Shown piece by piece: positions 46,497 through 56,282 of a stretch of DNA of 64,000 bases (positions are counted from its first letter, which is position 1; each line of letters opens with the position of its first letter). The translations under genes were made by a program, and so were the position numbers. A model generated the notes under the pieces. It made no database searches. It saw only the letters and a list, made by a program, of their open reading frames with translations, and had not been told where the DNA came from. This DNA is from Legionellaceae bacterium. Lineage in GTDB: Bacteria; Pseudomonadota; Gammaproteobacteria; Legionellales; Legionellaceae. The DNA lies in NCBI GenBank assembly GCA_029212505.1, contig JARGOS010000003.1:1-64000 (forward strand), written 5' to 3'.

Positions 46497-47219
46497 ATGC
46501 AGTTTTTTCTACAAGGCACACATCCCACCTGGCACCCAAGGCTTACACATGCGCTCAAAGCGATGGATTCAGATTATTTATTAAGCCTCGAGCAATCAAG
46601 CACGTGGTTGCCTGGCATGCATTATATATTAGCGGCATTTTCAGAACCTCTGGCGAACGCGCGTTATATTTTATTCGGTGAGTCGCCTTATCCACGCGCC
46701 GAGTCGGCTAACGGTCAAGCCTTTTGGGACGCGGCAGTCGGGCCTATTTGGCGTGATACAGGTTTTAGCAAAGGTGTAAATCGGGCAACATCACTGCGCA
46801 ATATCATGAAAATGCTGTTGCATGCTCGGGGTGATTTAGTCACTGATTTTTCACAACCGGCCATCGCCAAACTGGATCATACGCGTTACTATCAAACACT
46901 CGATGATTTTTTTAAAAACATGATGCGGCAAGGCTTTTTGCTTTTGAATGCATCGCTGGTGTACGAAGATAAGAAAATTCCTTATCATGCAAAGCATTGG
47001 GCGCCTTTTATGGAAGCGTTATTGGATAGTTTTATCGGAGACACGCATCAAGTGCACTTGATTTTGTTCGGACGTGTGGCAGAAAAGATTTCAGGGCACA
47101 CGCGTTTTACGAGCTTATTAGCCGAGCATCCGTATAATTTAAGTTTTATTACGAACCCAGATGTGATTAACTTTTTTAAACCTATGGACTTGTTATTACA
47201 TGACAAATACAAATCATAA
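46497..47219 (+). CDS. Uracil-DNA glycosylase-like protein with altered catalytic motif
   Basis: The 240-residue protein resembles family 1 uracil-DNA glycosylases in layout: FGESPYPRAESANGQAF corresponds to the GQDPYH motif region, FLLLNASLV to LLN, and EHPYNLSF to the HPSPLS loop. The catalytic Asp of GQDPYH is replaced (GESPYP), so base-excision activity is doubtful or mechanistically different. The ATG at 46497 is preferred over the upstream 46416 start because similarity begins there. It overlaps ubiG by 20 bases. Confidence 0.65.
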   Translation: MQFFLQGTHPTWHPRLTHALKAMDSDYLLSLEQSSTWLPGMHYILAAFSEPLANARYILFGESPYPRAESANGQAFWDAAVGPIWRDTGFSKGVNRATSLRNIMKMLLHARGDLVTDFSQPAIAKLDHTRYYQTLDDFFKNMMRQGFLLLNASLVYEDKKIPYHAKHWAPFMEALLDSFIGDTHQVHLILFGRVAEKISGHTRFTSLLAEHPYNLSFITNPDVINFFKPMDLLLHDKYKS

Positions 47220-47934
47220 TACTGAAGCAAAAGAAACGATGGATCCGCTTGAAATTGCTCGTTTTGCACAGCACGCAGATCAATGGTGGCAGCCTGATGG
47301 CGCATTTAAGACCTTGCATGATATTAACCCTGCCCGTTTGGATTGGATTTGCCGTTATATTACACCTAAAAATCTTAAGATGCTGGATATTGGCTGCGGC
47401 GGAGGTATTTTATCCGAAGGTTTGGCACGCTTGGGTGCGCATGTGATAGGCCTTGATGTTGAAGCGCATGCACTGCAAACAGCGCGAGCGCATGCCGAAC
47501 AATCAAATTTATCGATTAATTATGTGTGTGAGCCAGTAGAATCGTTTGTTGAGTCGTATGATGAAGGGCCGTTTGATGCGATTACCTGCCTTGAAATGCT
47601 TGAGCATGTTGAAGACCCTCAAGCGGTGATTAACTCGGCGGCGGCTTTACTGAAGCCCGGGGGCTTTTTGTTTTTATCGACGGTGAATCGTACAGCAAAG
47701 GCTTATGCAACGGTTATTTTAGGTGCAGAATATATTTTGTCGCTTTTGCCTCGGCAAACCCATAGTTTTGAGCGTTTTATTCGTCCGAGTGAATTAGCCT
47801 CGGGAGTACGTCAAGCCGGTCTTGATGTGGTTGGGGTAACCGGGCTTGACTATCATCCGTTTACGCGGAAAGCGGTGCTTGTTGAAGATTGTGTCGATGT
47901 TAATTATCTGTTGGTTGCAAAGAAGCCTGATTAG
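47200..47934 (+). CDS. ubiG: Ubiquinone biosynthesis O-methyltransferase UbiG
   Basis: UbiG performs both O-methylations of ubiquinone synthesis. The N-terminus matches the family (EIARFAQHADQWW). The SAM-binding motif I is LDIGCGGGILSEGLARLG, with motifs ITCLEMLEHV and LKPGGFLFLSTVNRT following. The C-terminal amphipathic region (TKAYATVILGAEYIL-like) is present. The ATG at 47200 lies inside the preceding gene; an alternative ATG is at 47239. The 3' end overlaps the convergent proQ-like gene by 35 bases. Confidence 0.95.
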   Translation: MTNTNHNTEAKETMDPLEIARFAQHADQWWQPDGAFKTLHDINPARLDWICRYITPKNLKMLDIGCGGGILSEGLARLGAHVIGLDVEAHALQTARAHAEQSNLSINYVCEPVESFVESYDEGPFDAITCLEMLEHVEDPQAVINSAAALLKPGGFLFLSTVNRTAKAYATVILGAEYILSLLPRQTHSFERFIRPSELASGVRQAGLDVVGVTGLDYHPFTRKAVLVEDCVDVNYLLVAKKPD

Positions 47935-48343
47935 TCTCTTTGGGTGGTGATGCTGTTGATGCTGTTGATGCTGATTTTTTTCGAGGAGAAAGGTATTGGC
48001 GCTCGTAGCGTTGTTGCGCATATTGGGCTTGCTCGGGGGTGACAAGTTCGACTTCATGACCATAAAGGTCAATACGGGCGGCGCCTACTTTTTGGCAACT
48101 GAGGTAAGCCGGCGAAGTGCAATAGTAAGAGAGCGCTTCACGAAGCGCTTTTTTACTGAACCATGGATCTTCTAAGCGGTTATAGAAATCGTTGATTTCT
48201 TCAAAAATACCAATCCGTAGGGGTTGAATTGAACGCGTTTGCTTAAAAAAGGCAGCAGAAAAATGTTCTATGAGCCAATCAATAATCATGATTTTTTCTT
48301 TTCGTTCCATTTTTTTTGATTTACTGGCGGTGATAGTATTCAT
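47900..48343 (-). CDS. ProQ/FinO-domain RNA-binding protein
   Basis: The central region (about residues 30-115) is a ProQ/FinO fold that binds structured sRNAs and transcript 3' ends. LRIGIFEEINDFY, LREALSYYCTSPAYL and GAARIDLYGHEVELVT match conserved family positions. The N- and C-termini are basic or low complexity; the tail contains STASTAS from a 9-bp DNA repeat (near 47950). An AAGGA site precedes the ATG at 48343. It is shorter than E. coli ProQ and lacks the C-terminal Tudor-like domain. Confidence 0.85.
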   Translation of the reverse strand: MNTITASKSKKMERKEKIMIIDWLIEHFSAAFFKQTRSIQPLRIGIFEEINDFYNRLEDPWFSKKALREALSYYCTSPAYLSCQKVGAARIDLYGHEVELVTPEQAQYAQQRYERQYLSPRKKSASTASTASPPKETNQASLQPTDN

Positions 48344-48485
48344 ATATTATGCGTCCTTACATGCACATAAAAATCATCATGATTTTATATTTAAATTAAC
48401 ATAATTTTTTTTGATATTCGACTGCTTTAATATGAATATTTAAAATATTTCAGCAGTCGAATAGGTCGGTGGTATGATTGTTAGA

Positions 48486-49157
48486 TTATAGATAGTGTGA
48501 GGTCGCAAGATATTTTTTGTCGGGATAGTAAGCAAAAATAACCGAACCATCTTTAATCGCATTAATCAGCGGCTTTGCAAGGCTTGCGGCAATGGCCGGG
48601 CATCCCCAGCTTCGGCCCGCGTGTCCCACGCTTTTGATATACCCAGGTTCAACATAACGCGCGCCATGCACCACCACGCGACGCTTGTACGCATGGTCAT
48701 TAAAGCCTTTTTCGAGGCCCTGTAAATTGAGTGAGTAGCCGTTAGAGCCGATGTAGGTGCTTTTTGTTACAAACGCGCCAAGGCTGGTTTCTTTACTTTC
48801 AACTCGATTCGAGAAATGCGTGGCAACCGTTTGACCTGAATTTTTACCATGAGCTACGTGCATATGGTAAAGCAGTTTTTCTTTACGTACATCAAATACC
48901 CATAAACGTTGTTTGGATGAGGGCAGAGAATAATCAATGACGGTTAGAATTTGTTTTTTAGCAACACCGCTGTGTAAAGCTTTTTGATAGGCAGTCAGGG
49001 CAAGTTTTAGCACTTTTGTGTTAAGCTCAGGCGCTACTTGACTTAGGTGGCGAGCTTCTGTGTTAATATCATTTGTTGGGTTGGAAACAATCACGGTACT
49101 AGATGCAATAGACGAGCTGAAAATAGCCATTAAAAAAAGGGTAATCAATGCATTCAT
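48486..49157 (-). CDS. Secreted L,D-transpeptidase-family (YkuD-type) protein
   Basis: This 223-residue protein has a signal peptide (MNALITLFLMAIFSSSIASS) and a murein L,D-transpeptidase catalytic region. The key residues are the histidine in VVHGARYV and the cysteine in SWGCPAI. Such enzymes form 3-3 crosslinks or attach proteins to peptidoglycan in the periplasm. It stands alone with its own upstream region of 168 bp facing putA. The specific reaction is not determinable. Confidence 0.88.
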   Translation of the reverse strand: MNALITLFLMAIFSSSIASSTVIVSNPTNDINTEARHLSQVAPELNTKVLKLALTAYQKALHSGVAKKQILTVIDYSLPSSKQRLWVFDVRKEKLLYHMHVAHGKNSGQTVATHFSNRVESKETSLGAFVTKSTYIGSNGYSLNLQGLEKGFNDHAYKRRVVVHGARYVEPGYIKSVGHAGRSWGCPAIAASLAKPLINAIKDGSVIFAYYPDKKYLATSHYL

Positions 49158-49325
49158 ACAGACTCCTTAGTTCTTATTCACGGGTTATGTACCAAGGCAG
49201 AGATTAGTGCGTCAATGCCAAATAAAGTGCTCATTATACGGGCATGATAATAAAAAGTAAACCATTTGTTTTTTATTTGGGCTATATTAGTAAGAAGAGC
49301 ATGTATTCCTGTTGGGAGATAAAGT

Positions 49326-52300
49326 ATGTTAAATCAACACAAGATAGAGACCCCTGAAGGGCTAAGAGCTGCTATAAACGATGCCTATCGTTCGCGAGAA
49401 TTAGATAGCATCACCATGCTTTTAGAGCAGGCAACGCTTACAAGTGAGCAAGTCGCATGGGTAAAGCAGTGTGCAACCCGTTTGGTTATGGCTGTGCGTG
49501 ATGCATCTAAAGACAGCACGGGTATTGATTCGTTTCTTGCTCAATATTCGCTTTCTACTGAAGAGGGTATTATTCTCATGTGTCTTGCCGAGGCACTGTT
49601 ACGCGTACCCGATAGCAAGACGATTGATTTACTGATTCAAGATAAATTGACAGAAGCTGATTGGAAAGCGCATCGGGCGCAAAGTGACTCGATGTTTGTG
49701 AATGCCACAACCTGGGCGCTTATGTTAACCGGTAAAGTATTGAGCTCAAAAGAGTCTGAGTCGGTGCTTGGAAAAAGTATGTTGGGATTGGTTCGTCGCA
49801 GCAGTGAAGGCGTGATTCGAAAAGCCGTAAATACGGCGATGCGTATCATGAGCCGACAATTTGTGATGGGGCGTACAATAAAAGAAGCTTTAAAGCGTGC
49901 TAAAAAAGAAGAGGCGAAAGGCTATCGCTATTCGTATGATATGCTGGGTGAAGCGGCTTTAACCATCGATGATGCCACAACGTATTTTAAAGCTTATTAT
50001 GATGCCATTTTAGCCATTGGCGCGGATGCGTCAAAACAAAAAGATATTTACGCAAGAGCAGGTATATCCGTGAAGCTCTCAGCGTTGCATCCACGTTATG
50101 AAGAATCGCAACATGAACGCGTGCTCTTGGAGCTCGCACCTAAATTACTAGAGTTGGCTCAGCTGGCGAAGCAGTTTGATATTCAGCTCACGGTGGATGC
50201 CGAAGAGTCGGAGCGTCTCGATTTATCACTCGATGTGATTGAGCGTGTTTTCTCGGATGAGTCTCTCAAAGGATGGGATGGCTTTGGTTTAGCTGTACAG
50301 TCCTATCAAAAGCGTGCGTTTTATGTGCTAGATTGGGTAGCGAGCCTTGCTAGAAAACATAACCGCCGTATGATGGTGCGTTTAATTAAAGGTGCGTATT
50401 GGGATAGTGAAATTAAAAAAACACAGATGGAGGGCTTGCAAGACTATCCTGTGTTTACTCGTAAGGTATTTACCGATGTTTCTTTTCAGGCATGCGCAAA
50501 AAAATTATTTACGATGCAAGATGCAATCTATCCTCAATTTGCAACACATAATGCCTATTCTGTCGCTGTTATACTTAATTTAGCGGGTAAATCACGTGAT
50601 TTTGAGTTTCAGTGCTTGCACGGTATGGGCGAAGAGCTTTACGCTGAAATTGTGCCTGAAAACAAATTAGGGATCCCTTGCCGTATTTATGCGCCGGTCG
50701 GCATGCATGAAGCGTTATTGCCTTACCTCGTTAGGCGCTTATTAGAAAACGGTGCAAACTCATCGTTTGTCAATCGAATTGTTGATCGCAGTGCGCCTGT
50801 CAGTTCGTTAGTTGAAGATCCTGTTCTGCGTGCGCATGATTTTTTAAACAAAATTAATCAAAATATTTGTTTGCCATCAGGTATTTTTGGACCGAGTCGT
50901 GTGAACTCGGAGGGGATTGACTGGAGCGATCGTGCTGTTGTTTCACAACTTCAACGTACGTTTGAGTCGATGAACCCGCTTGCGTGGCAGGCTTCACCCA
51001 TACTTGCAGGTAAAAAAACAAAGAACACAGAAAAACGTGAGCTTGTTTCACCGCAATCGTCCAAAATACACGTAGGCTCAGTGATTGATGCACTGCCGGA
51101 GGATGCGGAGTGGGCTTTGAGTCAAGCCACTGAGGCGTTTCCGCGCTGGTCAAAAACACCGGTTGCAGAACGCGCGGCTTGCCTCCGACGCTTTGCTGAT
51201 TTACTCGAAATCCATACAACCAAGTTTTTAGGCATTGACTGCCTTGAAGCAGGAAAAACTTGGGCTGATGGTATTGCAGAAGTACGTGAAGCGGTAGATT
51301 TTTGCCGCTACTACGCCAACATGGCAGAAGCGCTTATGGCCGAGCCGAAAGAGCTCCGTGGTTATACCGGTGAGCTTAATCGACTCTCGTTGCATGCACG
51401 GGGCGTTGTTTTATGTATTAGTCCCTGGAACTTTCCTTTAGCTATTTTTGTAGGTCAAATCGTTGCGGCACTGGTGACGGGTAATTGCGTGATTGCAAAA
51501 CCAGCAGCTCAAACACCGTTGATTGCTTATGAAGCGGTGAAGCTTATGCTTGAGGCCGGTTTTCCTGCAGGCGCAATTCAACTTGTTCCAGGACCGGGGC
51601 GCACGATTGGCTCGCTTCTGGTAGCTGATAAGCGGATTAAAGCCATTGTGTTTACAGGCTCAACAGCAACAGCCACCGGTATTAATCAAGTGCTCGCATC
51701 ACGAGGCGGGGAGATTATTCCATTGATTGCTGAAACAGGCGGTCAAAATGGTATGATTGTCGATTCATCGGCTTTACTTGAGCAGGTGGTGGTGGATGTG
51801 GTGTTATCCGCTTTTGGTAGTGCTGGGCAGCGTTGTTCAGCCTTACGCGTGTTATACATTCAAGAGGACGTGTATCCGCGCTTTAAAGAGTTACTGCAAG
51901 GTGCCATGGCTGAACTTGTGATTGATGATCCACGTTGGCTTAAAACCGACGTGGGCCCGGTGATTGATGCAGGTTCGCTGAAGCAATTAAAAGCACATGT
52001 TCAGGCGATGAAAGCCAAGCATCAGCTGATTTATGAATGCGCATTGAGCTCAAGTTGCCGTGATGGGCACTTTATGCCACCCACAGCGCTCGAAATTACC
52101 AGCATGCATGATTTATCAGAAGAAATGTTTGGGCCTATTTTGCATGTGATACCGTTTAAGCAAAATAAATTAGACCATGTGATTGATGAGGTGAACAGCA
52201 CCGGTTATGGACTGACGTTTGGAATACATAGTCGTATCAAACGTACGGTAGAGTATGTCCGTGAACGTATTCATGTCGGTAATTTTTATGTGAACCGGAA

Positions 52301-52493
52301 TACAACTGGCGCTGTGGTTGGCTTACAACCATTTGGCGGTGAAGGGTTGTCTGGAACCGGGCCTAAAGCAGGTGGACCCCAGTATTTGTTGAGATTCTGT
52401 CATGAACGTACATATACAGAGGATACAACAGCGGCTGGAGGTAATGCGAGCCTGATGTCGTTATCAGATGATGATGAAGATGAGGAGCAATAA
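49326..52493 (+). CDS. putA: Bifunctional proline dehydrogenase / P5C dehydrogenase PutA
   Basis: PutA oxidises proline to glutamate. The 1055-residue chain has the PRODH barrel (about 190-490, with MVRLIKGAYWDSEIK and the FAD-site RIYAPVG) and the P5C dehydrogenase domain (about 580-1030, with the catalytic cysteine in GSAGQRCSALR). The N-terminal ribbon-helix-helix DNA-binding domain found in enteric PutA is absent, so this form should not repress its own gene. A substrate-channelling architecture is retained. The acidic C-terminus (SDDDEDEEQ) is unremarkable. Confidence 0.96.
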   Translation: MLNQHKIETPEGLRAAINDAYRSRELDSITMLLEQATLTSEQVAWVKQCATRLVMAVRDASKDSTGIDSFLAQYSLSTEEGIILMCLAEALLRVPDSKTIDLLIQDKLTEADWKAHRAQSDSMFVNATTWALMLTGKVLSSKESESVLGKSMLGLVRRSSEGVIRKAVNTAMRIMSRQFVMGRTIKEALKRAKKEEAKGYRYSYDMLGEAALTIDDATTYFKAYYDAILAIGADASKQKDIYARAGISVKLSALHPRYEESQHERVLLELAPKLLELAQLAKQFDIQLTVDAEESERLDLSLDVIERVFSDESLKGWDGFGLAVQSYQKRAFYVLDWVASLARKHNRRMMVRLIKGAYWDSEIKKTQMEGLQDYPVFTRKVFTDVSFQACAKKLFTMQDAIYPQFATHNAYSVAVILNLAGKSRDFEFQCLHGMGEELYAEIVPENKLGIPCRIYAPVGMHEALLPYLVRRLLENGANSSFVNRIVDRSAPVSSLVEDPVLRAHDFLNKINQNICLPSGIFGPSRVNSEGIDWSDRAVVSQLQRTFESMNPLAWQASPILAGKKTKNTEKRELVSPQSSKIHVGSVIDALPEDAEWALSQATEAFPRWSKTPVAERAACLRRFADLLEIHTTKFLGIDCLEAGKTWADGIAEVREAVDFCRYYANMAEALMAEPKELRGYTGELNRLSLHARGVVLCISPWNFPLAIFVGQIVAALVTGNCVIAKPAAQTPLIAYEAVKLMLEAGFPAGAIQLVPGPGRTIGSLLVADKRIKAIVFTGSTATATGINQVLASRGGEIIPLIAETGGQNGMIVDSSALLEQVVVDVVLSAFGSAGQRCSALRVLYIQEDVYPRFKELLQGAMAELVIDDPRWLKTDVGPVIDAGSLKQLKAHVQAMKAKHQLIYECALSSSCRDGHFMPPTALEITSMHDLSEEMFGPILHVIPFKQNKLDHVIDEVNSTGYGLTFGIHSRIKRTVEYVRERIHVGNFYVNRNTTGAVVGLQPFGGEGLSGTGPKAGGPQYLLRFCHERTYTEDTTAAGGNASLMSLSDDDEDEEQ

Positions 52494-52513
52494 GTCTAGA
52501 AGATTAGGATTTC

Positions 52514-52551
52514 CCTTCTCCCGCGAGCGGGAGAAGGTGCCCGGAAGGGCA
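52514..52551. terminator. REP-like hairpin pair between putA and minE
   Basis: CCTTCTCCCGC/GCGGGAGAAGG (11-bp arms, GA loop) is followed by TGCCC/GGGCA with a GGAA loop. The two stems stand between convergent genes and can act as a bidirectional terminator. The composition is more GC-rich than the surroundings and resembles dispersed palindromic repeats. Confidence 0.65.
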
Positions 52552-52573
52552 GATGAGGGCTCGAACAGTTGCT

Positions 52574-52912
52574 TTACGCGTTGATTTCTTCTTTTTTTTC
52601 TTCTGGTTCTTTTTGTTCTTCTGGGATCGCTTGTTTAACTTCTTCGCTTACAGTAAGTGCTTCTTCAGGCATGGTGATATTAAGCTCTAATACAGCGCTG
52701 TTATCGCCGGCTCTATCTAAACTTACCACGACTTGGTCGCGATCGATGGGCACATACTTAGAAATCACCGCAAGAATTTCTTCCTGTAATTTGGGTAAGT
52801 AATCCGGCGTGCTATGCTGAGCTCGCTCGTGAGAGATAATAATCTGCAAGCGCTCCTTTGCAACCGATGCAGACGGTGCCTTACGCTTTTTTAGGTAACT
52901 AAAAATACTCAT
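52574..52912 (-). CDS. minE: Cell division topological specificity factor MinE
   Basis: MinE stimulates MinD ATPase and drives the pole-to-pole oscillation. The 112-residue protein has the amphipathic N-terminus [11 protein letters not shown], the MinD-interacting segment [12 protein letters not shown] and the dimeric topological domain ([19 protein letters not shown]). The C-terminal 25 residues are an extra Glu/Lys/Pro-rich tail ([12 protein letters not shown]) not usual in the family. It overlaps minD by 4 bases. Confidence 0.95.
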   Translation of the reverse strand: MSIFSYLKKRKAPSASVAKERLQIIISHERAQHSTPDYLPKLQEEILAVISKYVPIDRDQVVVSLDRAGDNSAVLELNITMPEEALTVSEEVKQAIPEEQKEPEEKKEEINA

Positions 52913-53739
52913 GCTGTCATTCCTTCCTTGTTTTTGCTAAATAAACGTCGCAGAATTCCTTTCCGCTCCGTATTCATAAATCGCATGGGGCGTTCTTCAC
53001 CCAAAAAGCGCGCAATAGCGTCTTGGTAAGCTACCCCTGCATCACTGTTTTCGTCGAGCACAACTGGCGTACCTGTGTTTGAAGCTTTGAGCACGGCCGG
53101 AGACTCAGGAATGATACCAATCAAGGGTATTGCTAAGATATCTTTGACATCATCAACAGAAAGCATATCGCCTTTGATAACACGTTCAGCATCGTAACGT
53201 GTGAGTAACAAATGCTCTTTGACGGGAGAGCGACCGTCGATAGCGCGTTTGGTTTTGCTTGCCAAAATTCCTAAAATGCGGTCTGAATCGCGAACCGAAG
53301 ACACTTCAGGGTTGGTGACAACAATGGCGTGATCTGCAAAGTGCATGGCCATCATCGCGCCGGCTTCAATACCTGCCGGTGAGTCGCAAACAATATACTC
53401 AAACGTTTTTGAGAGCTCTTCAATCACACGTTCAACGCCCTCGAGTGTGAGGGCGTCTTTATCACGTGTTTGTGATGCAGGAAGAATAAATAAATTAGGC
53501 AGACGCTTATCTTTCACTAAAGCTTGTTTAAGTGATGCATCGCCATTAATAACATTGACAAAATCATAAACAACGCGACGTTCGCATCCCATGACCAAAT
53601 CAAGGTTTCTAAGACCAATATCAAAATCAACAACCACGGTTTTATGACCGCGCATGGCTAAAGCAGATGAAATAGCAGCAGAAGATGTTGTTTTTCCAAC
53701 ACCGCCTTTCCCGGATGTCACCACAATAATATTGGCCAC
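52909..53739 (-). CDS. minD: Septum site-determining ATPase MinD
   Basis: MinD is a deviant Walker A ATPase ([13 protein letters not shown]) that dimerises on the membrane through a C-terminal amphipathic helix ([13 protein letters not shown]). Other landmarks are [11 protein letters not shown] and [11 protein letters not shown]. Length is standard at 276 residues. minE follows. No minC precedes it: the upstream gene is thiL, so minC must be elsewhere or absent. Confidence 0.97.
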   Translation of the reverse strand: MANIIVVTSGKGGVGKTTSSAAISSALAMRGHKTVVVDFDIGLRNLDLVMGCERRVVYDFVNVINGDASLKQALVKDKRLPNLFILPASQTRDKDALTLEGVERVIEELSKTFEYIVCDSPAGIEAGAMMAMHFADHAIVVTNPEVSSVRDSDRILGILASKTKRAIDGRSPVKEHLLLTRYDAERVIKGDMLSVDDVKDILAIPLIGIIPESPAVLKASNTGTPVVLDENSDAGVAYQDAIARFLGEERPMRFMNTERKGILRRLFSKNKEGMTA

Positions 53740-53844
53740 GGCGTTTTCCTTATGATAATTAAATATCTTTGATTTATATATAAAAAGATGTTTTTAGTTT
53801 ACACGCGATACGTAGAAAGATTCAACAGCTGATTGCTCTAGAAT

Positions 53845-54813
53845 TTAATTGATTTCACCAAAATGTGAAAAAGGTTTTAAATTAAGTTCGATCTGCTTAT
53901 TATTTTTCAAAACTTGAACGCCTGTGCCGTCGTGAAATTCTCCAATAGGTATGAGATCATATCCAAAGGTTTGTTTAAAGTGATGCGTTATTTTTGTATG
54001 GGCTTGCTGAGGCATACTGACCATGAGGCCATAATCTTCTCCGCCGGTCAGTTGTGTGATGATGGGGTCAAGTTTGAGTGCATGACAGGCGTTTGTAAAG
54101 CATGTATTTGGTGCAAACATATCTAGATTAATATGTGCAGCAAGCTGCGAGGCTTTGCAAAAGCGTTTCAAATCCAAATATAAACCATCAGACACATCCA
54201 TCATACCCGTAATTGCTGTTTGTTTGCCAAACCAAACACCTTCGCGAAGACGTGATGTTGGTTTCAAAAATTTGTGTTGATATTCTAAATTATTATGCGC
54301 ATTCGACGTTTCGAGCGCTGTAAATCCAAGATGCGCATGGCCGAGATTGCCGGCAACACAAATGATATCTCCAGGCTTAGCTTGTGAGCGCAGTTTTATT
54401 TGGTGTTTAGGGGCAACACCAAGCGCTGTCACGCTAATAAATAAGTTATCTGAGGCATGGGTAGTATCACCGCCAATCAACACAACAGAAGCATCCTGAC
54501 AAGCTTCGGTAAATGCATTTAAAAATAGCTCGGTTTGAGATTCAAAATATTGTGGTATAGATACACCCAGTAGAACAAATTGAGGTGTTGCTCCCATGGC
54601 GGCAATATCACTTAAATTTACATGCAAAGCTTTGTGAGCAAGGCTCGCGGCATCTTGATAATTGAGCCTAAAATGCGTGCCTTCAATAAGCAAATCTTTA
54701 CTGATCACGTAGTTATTATCAGCATTAAAGTCTATAACAGCGGCATCGTCGCCAATGTGTGTTGGAAAAGTATTTTTGAGCGTATCAATAATATTAGATT
54801 CGTTGAGCATCAT
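53845..54813 (-). CDS. thiL: Thiamine-monophosphate kinase ThiL
   Basis: ThiL makes thiamine diphosphate from the monophosphate. The AIR synthase-like fold is shown by HIGDDAAVIDF (metal/ATP site), DLSDIAAMGATPQF, VLIGGDTTHASD and GMMDVSDGLYLDL. The ATG at 54813 overlaps the stop of the MscS-family gene by 4 bases, and the upstream open frame belongs to that gene's shadow. It lies apart from the riboswitch-controlled thiamine cluster but completes the same pathway. Confidence 0.93.
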   Translation of the reverse strand: MMLNESNIIDTLKNTFPTHIGDDAAVIDFNADNNYVISKDLLIEGTHFRLNYQDAASLAHKALHVNLSDIAAMGATPQFVLLGVSIPQYFESQTELFLNAFTEACQDASVVLIGGDTTHASDNLFISVTALGVAPKHQIKLRSQAKPGDIICVAGNLGHAHLGFTALETSNAHNNLEYQHKFLKPTSRLREGVWFGKQTAITGMMDVSDGLYLDLKRFCKASQLAAHINLDMFAPNTCFTNACHALKLDPIITQLTGGEDYGLMVSMPQQAHTKITHHFKQTFGYDLIPIGEFHDGTGVQVLKNNKQIELNLKPFSHFGEIN

Positions 54814-55970
54814 GACGCATCCAAGTTTTGTGGTGGTGCTGTTTCTTCTTTTTGTAACCAGAGCGTTTGTGTTGGAAAAGCGCATTCAGCGCCGTTATTT
54901 TTAATAATATTAAGTATATTAATTAAAATATTATGTTGAATTGATTTAAATTCGACCCAATTAATGGTTTTGGTGAACGCATAAACTAAAAAATTAAGCG
55001 AAGACGCGCCAAATGTATCAAAATTCACGACGATGGTTTGGTTGTTATCAATATTGGGGTGTTCGAGTAGCATGGTTTTAACTTGATGAACAATGTTATC
55101 CATACGGTGCGCATCGGAGTAGCGAATACCCACGCTTGTCATGATACGACGACTGGACATGCGTGAGGGATTTTCTACTGTAATTGTGAGAAAAACGCCA
55201 TTAGGCACATAAAAAGGCCGTTTTTCAAAATTTCTAATGCGTGTGGCTCGCCAGCCAATAAACTCAACAACGCCTTCAATGGATTTATCGGGAGAACGAA
55301 TCCAATCACCCACTTTAAACGGTTTATCCAGGTAAATAACCAAGCTTCCAAAAACATTGGCGAGCAAATCTTTTGAGGCAAAAGCAACGGCAGCACCACC
55401 AATACCACCAAAGGCCAATAACCCCGCAATAGGCAAACCAACAATTTGCATGCATAGCAAGGCTGAGGTCACGATTGTTGAAATACTGATGAGCTGAGCG
55501 ATTGCATGCGTAAGCGTGATATCCACGGCTTTCTTTTTGGCTTCGGCGTGTTTTAAATATTGCGTTTCAAGGCGTGCAACAAAACGCAGCACCAACCATG
55601 CGATGGCGGCGACGATGCTTATTTTTTGAATTTCAGGGATGTAGTTTGCCAAGGGGAATTGAAAGGCTTTATCGGTAATCAGTGAAATCGACATCGAAAC
55701 ACCAAAAATCCAGATCAAAAAACTTACGGGTTTATACATGGCATCAATGAGAGGGGCATCATAAACAACATCTGTTTTGTTCGTGCGTTTATGAATATTG
55801 ATCAAGGCCCGTTGTGTTAATTTTTGGGTAATCGCCGTCAGTAAAATTGTAATAAATAATTGTGCTGCAAGCCATTGGAGGCCATCTTTGGCAAAAAAAT
55901 CAGAAACGATGATGTGAGACGTCATAATATTAGGGTGTGTGTCGTTTGGATTGTAAAAAAAGCCTAACAT
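54810..55970 (-). CDS. MscS-family mechanosensitive ion channel
   Basis: This 386-residue inner-membrane protein has about five N-terminal helices and the MscS core. The pore-lining helix is LLAFGGIGGAAVAFASKDLLANVFGS. The beta domain follows (KPFKVGDWIRSPDKSIEGVV, RPFYVPNGVF), then a C-terminal alpha-beta domain. The extra N-terminal helices resemble YnaI/YbiO-type channels rather than minimal MscS. Start choice is uncertain (ATG 55970 or 55925). It is coupled to thiL by a 4-base overlap. Confidence 0.9.
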   Translation of the reverse strand: MLGFFYNPNDTHPNIMTSHIIVSDFFAKDGLQWLAAQLFITILLTAITQKLTQRALINIHKRTNKTDVVYDAPLIDAMYKPVSFLIWIFGVSMSISLITDKAFQFPLANYIPEIQKISIVAAIAWLVLRFVARLETQYLKHAEAKKKAVDITLTHAIAQLISISTIVTSALLCMQIVGLPIAGLLAFGGIGGAAVAFASKDLLANVFGSLVIYLDKPFKVGDWIRSPDKSIEGVVEFIGWRATRIRNFEKRPFYVPNGVFLTITVENPSRMSSRRIMTSVGIRYSDAHRMDNIVHQVKTMLLEHPNIDNNQTIVVNFDTFGASSLNFLVYAFTKTINWVEFKSIQHNILINILNIIKNNGAECAFPTQTLWLQKEETAPPQNLDAS

Positions 55971-56071
55971 GTATGATGGATTACTGTAAATTCATAGCAG
56001 GGCTACGTTGACATATCTTTTGATTATTTATAAGTTAGTTTGTATTGAACGCATAATAAGGACATACGGCA

Positions 56072-56272
56072 ATGCTTGATGGGGTAATCATGACTAACGC
56101 CACGCATTTATCAATTGATATAAACGCAGTCAAGTTTGGAACTTCTGAGCGGTCTCCCGACAAAGCCCTTAAGACCTATCATCCGCCCATGCTCGTACCC
56201 CTTTTAAGCTCTGAACCAGAAGGCGGGGGAGTAAACGTGCCTGAGGCCAGTACCGGCGTATTAGAATCTTAG
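56072..56272 (+). CDS. Small hypothetical protein upstream of the secreted DUF1566-type protein
   Basis: This 66-codon frame has an AAGGA site about 10 bp before its ATG and ends 10 bp before the next gene's start. The product is hydrophilic, with a proline/glycine-rich C-terminal half (EPEGGGVNVPEAS), and has no recognised motif. Position and ribosome site suggest it is translated in an operon with the following gene, perhaps as a leader peptide. Confidence 0.5.
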   Translation: MLDGVIMTNATHLSIDINAVKFGTSERSPDKALKTYHPPMLVPLLSSEPEGGGVNVPEASTGVLES

Positions 56273-56282
56273 GGAGAAGGAG

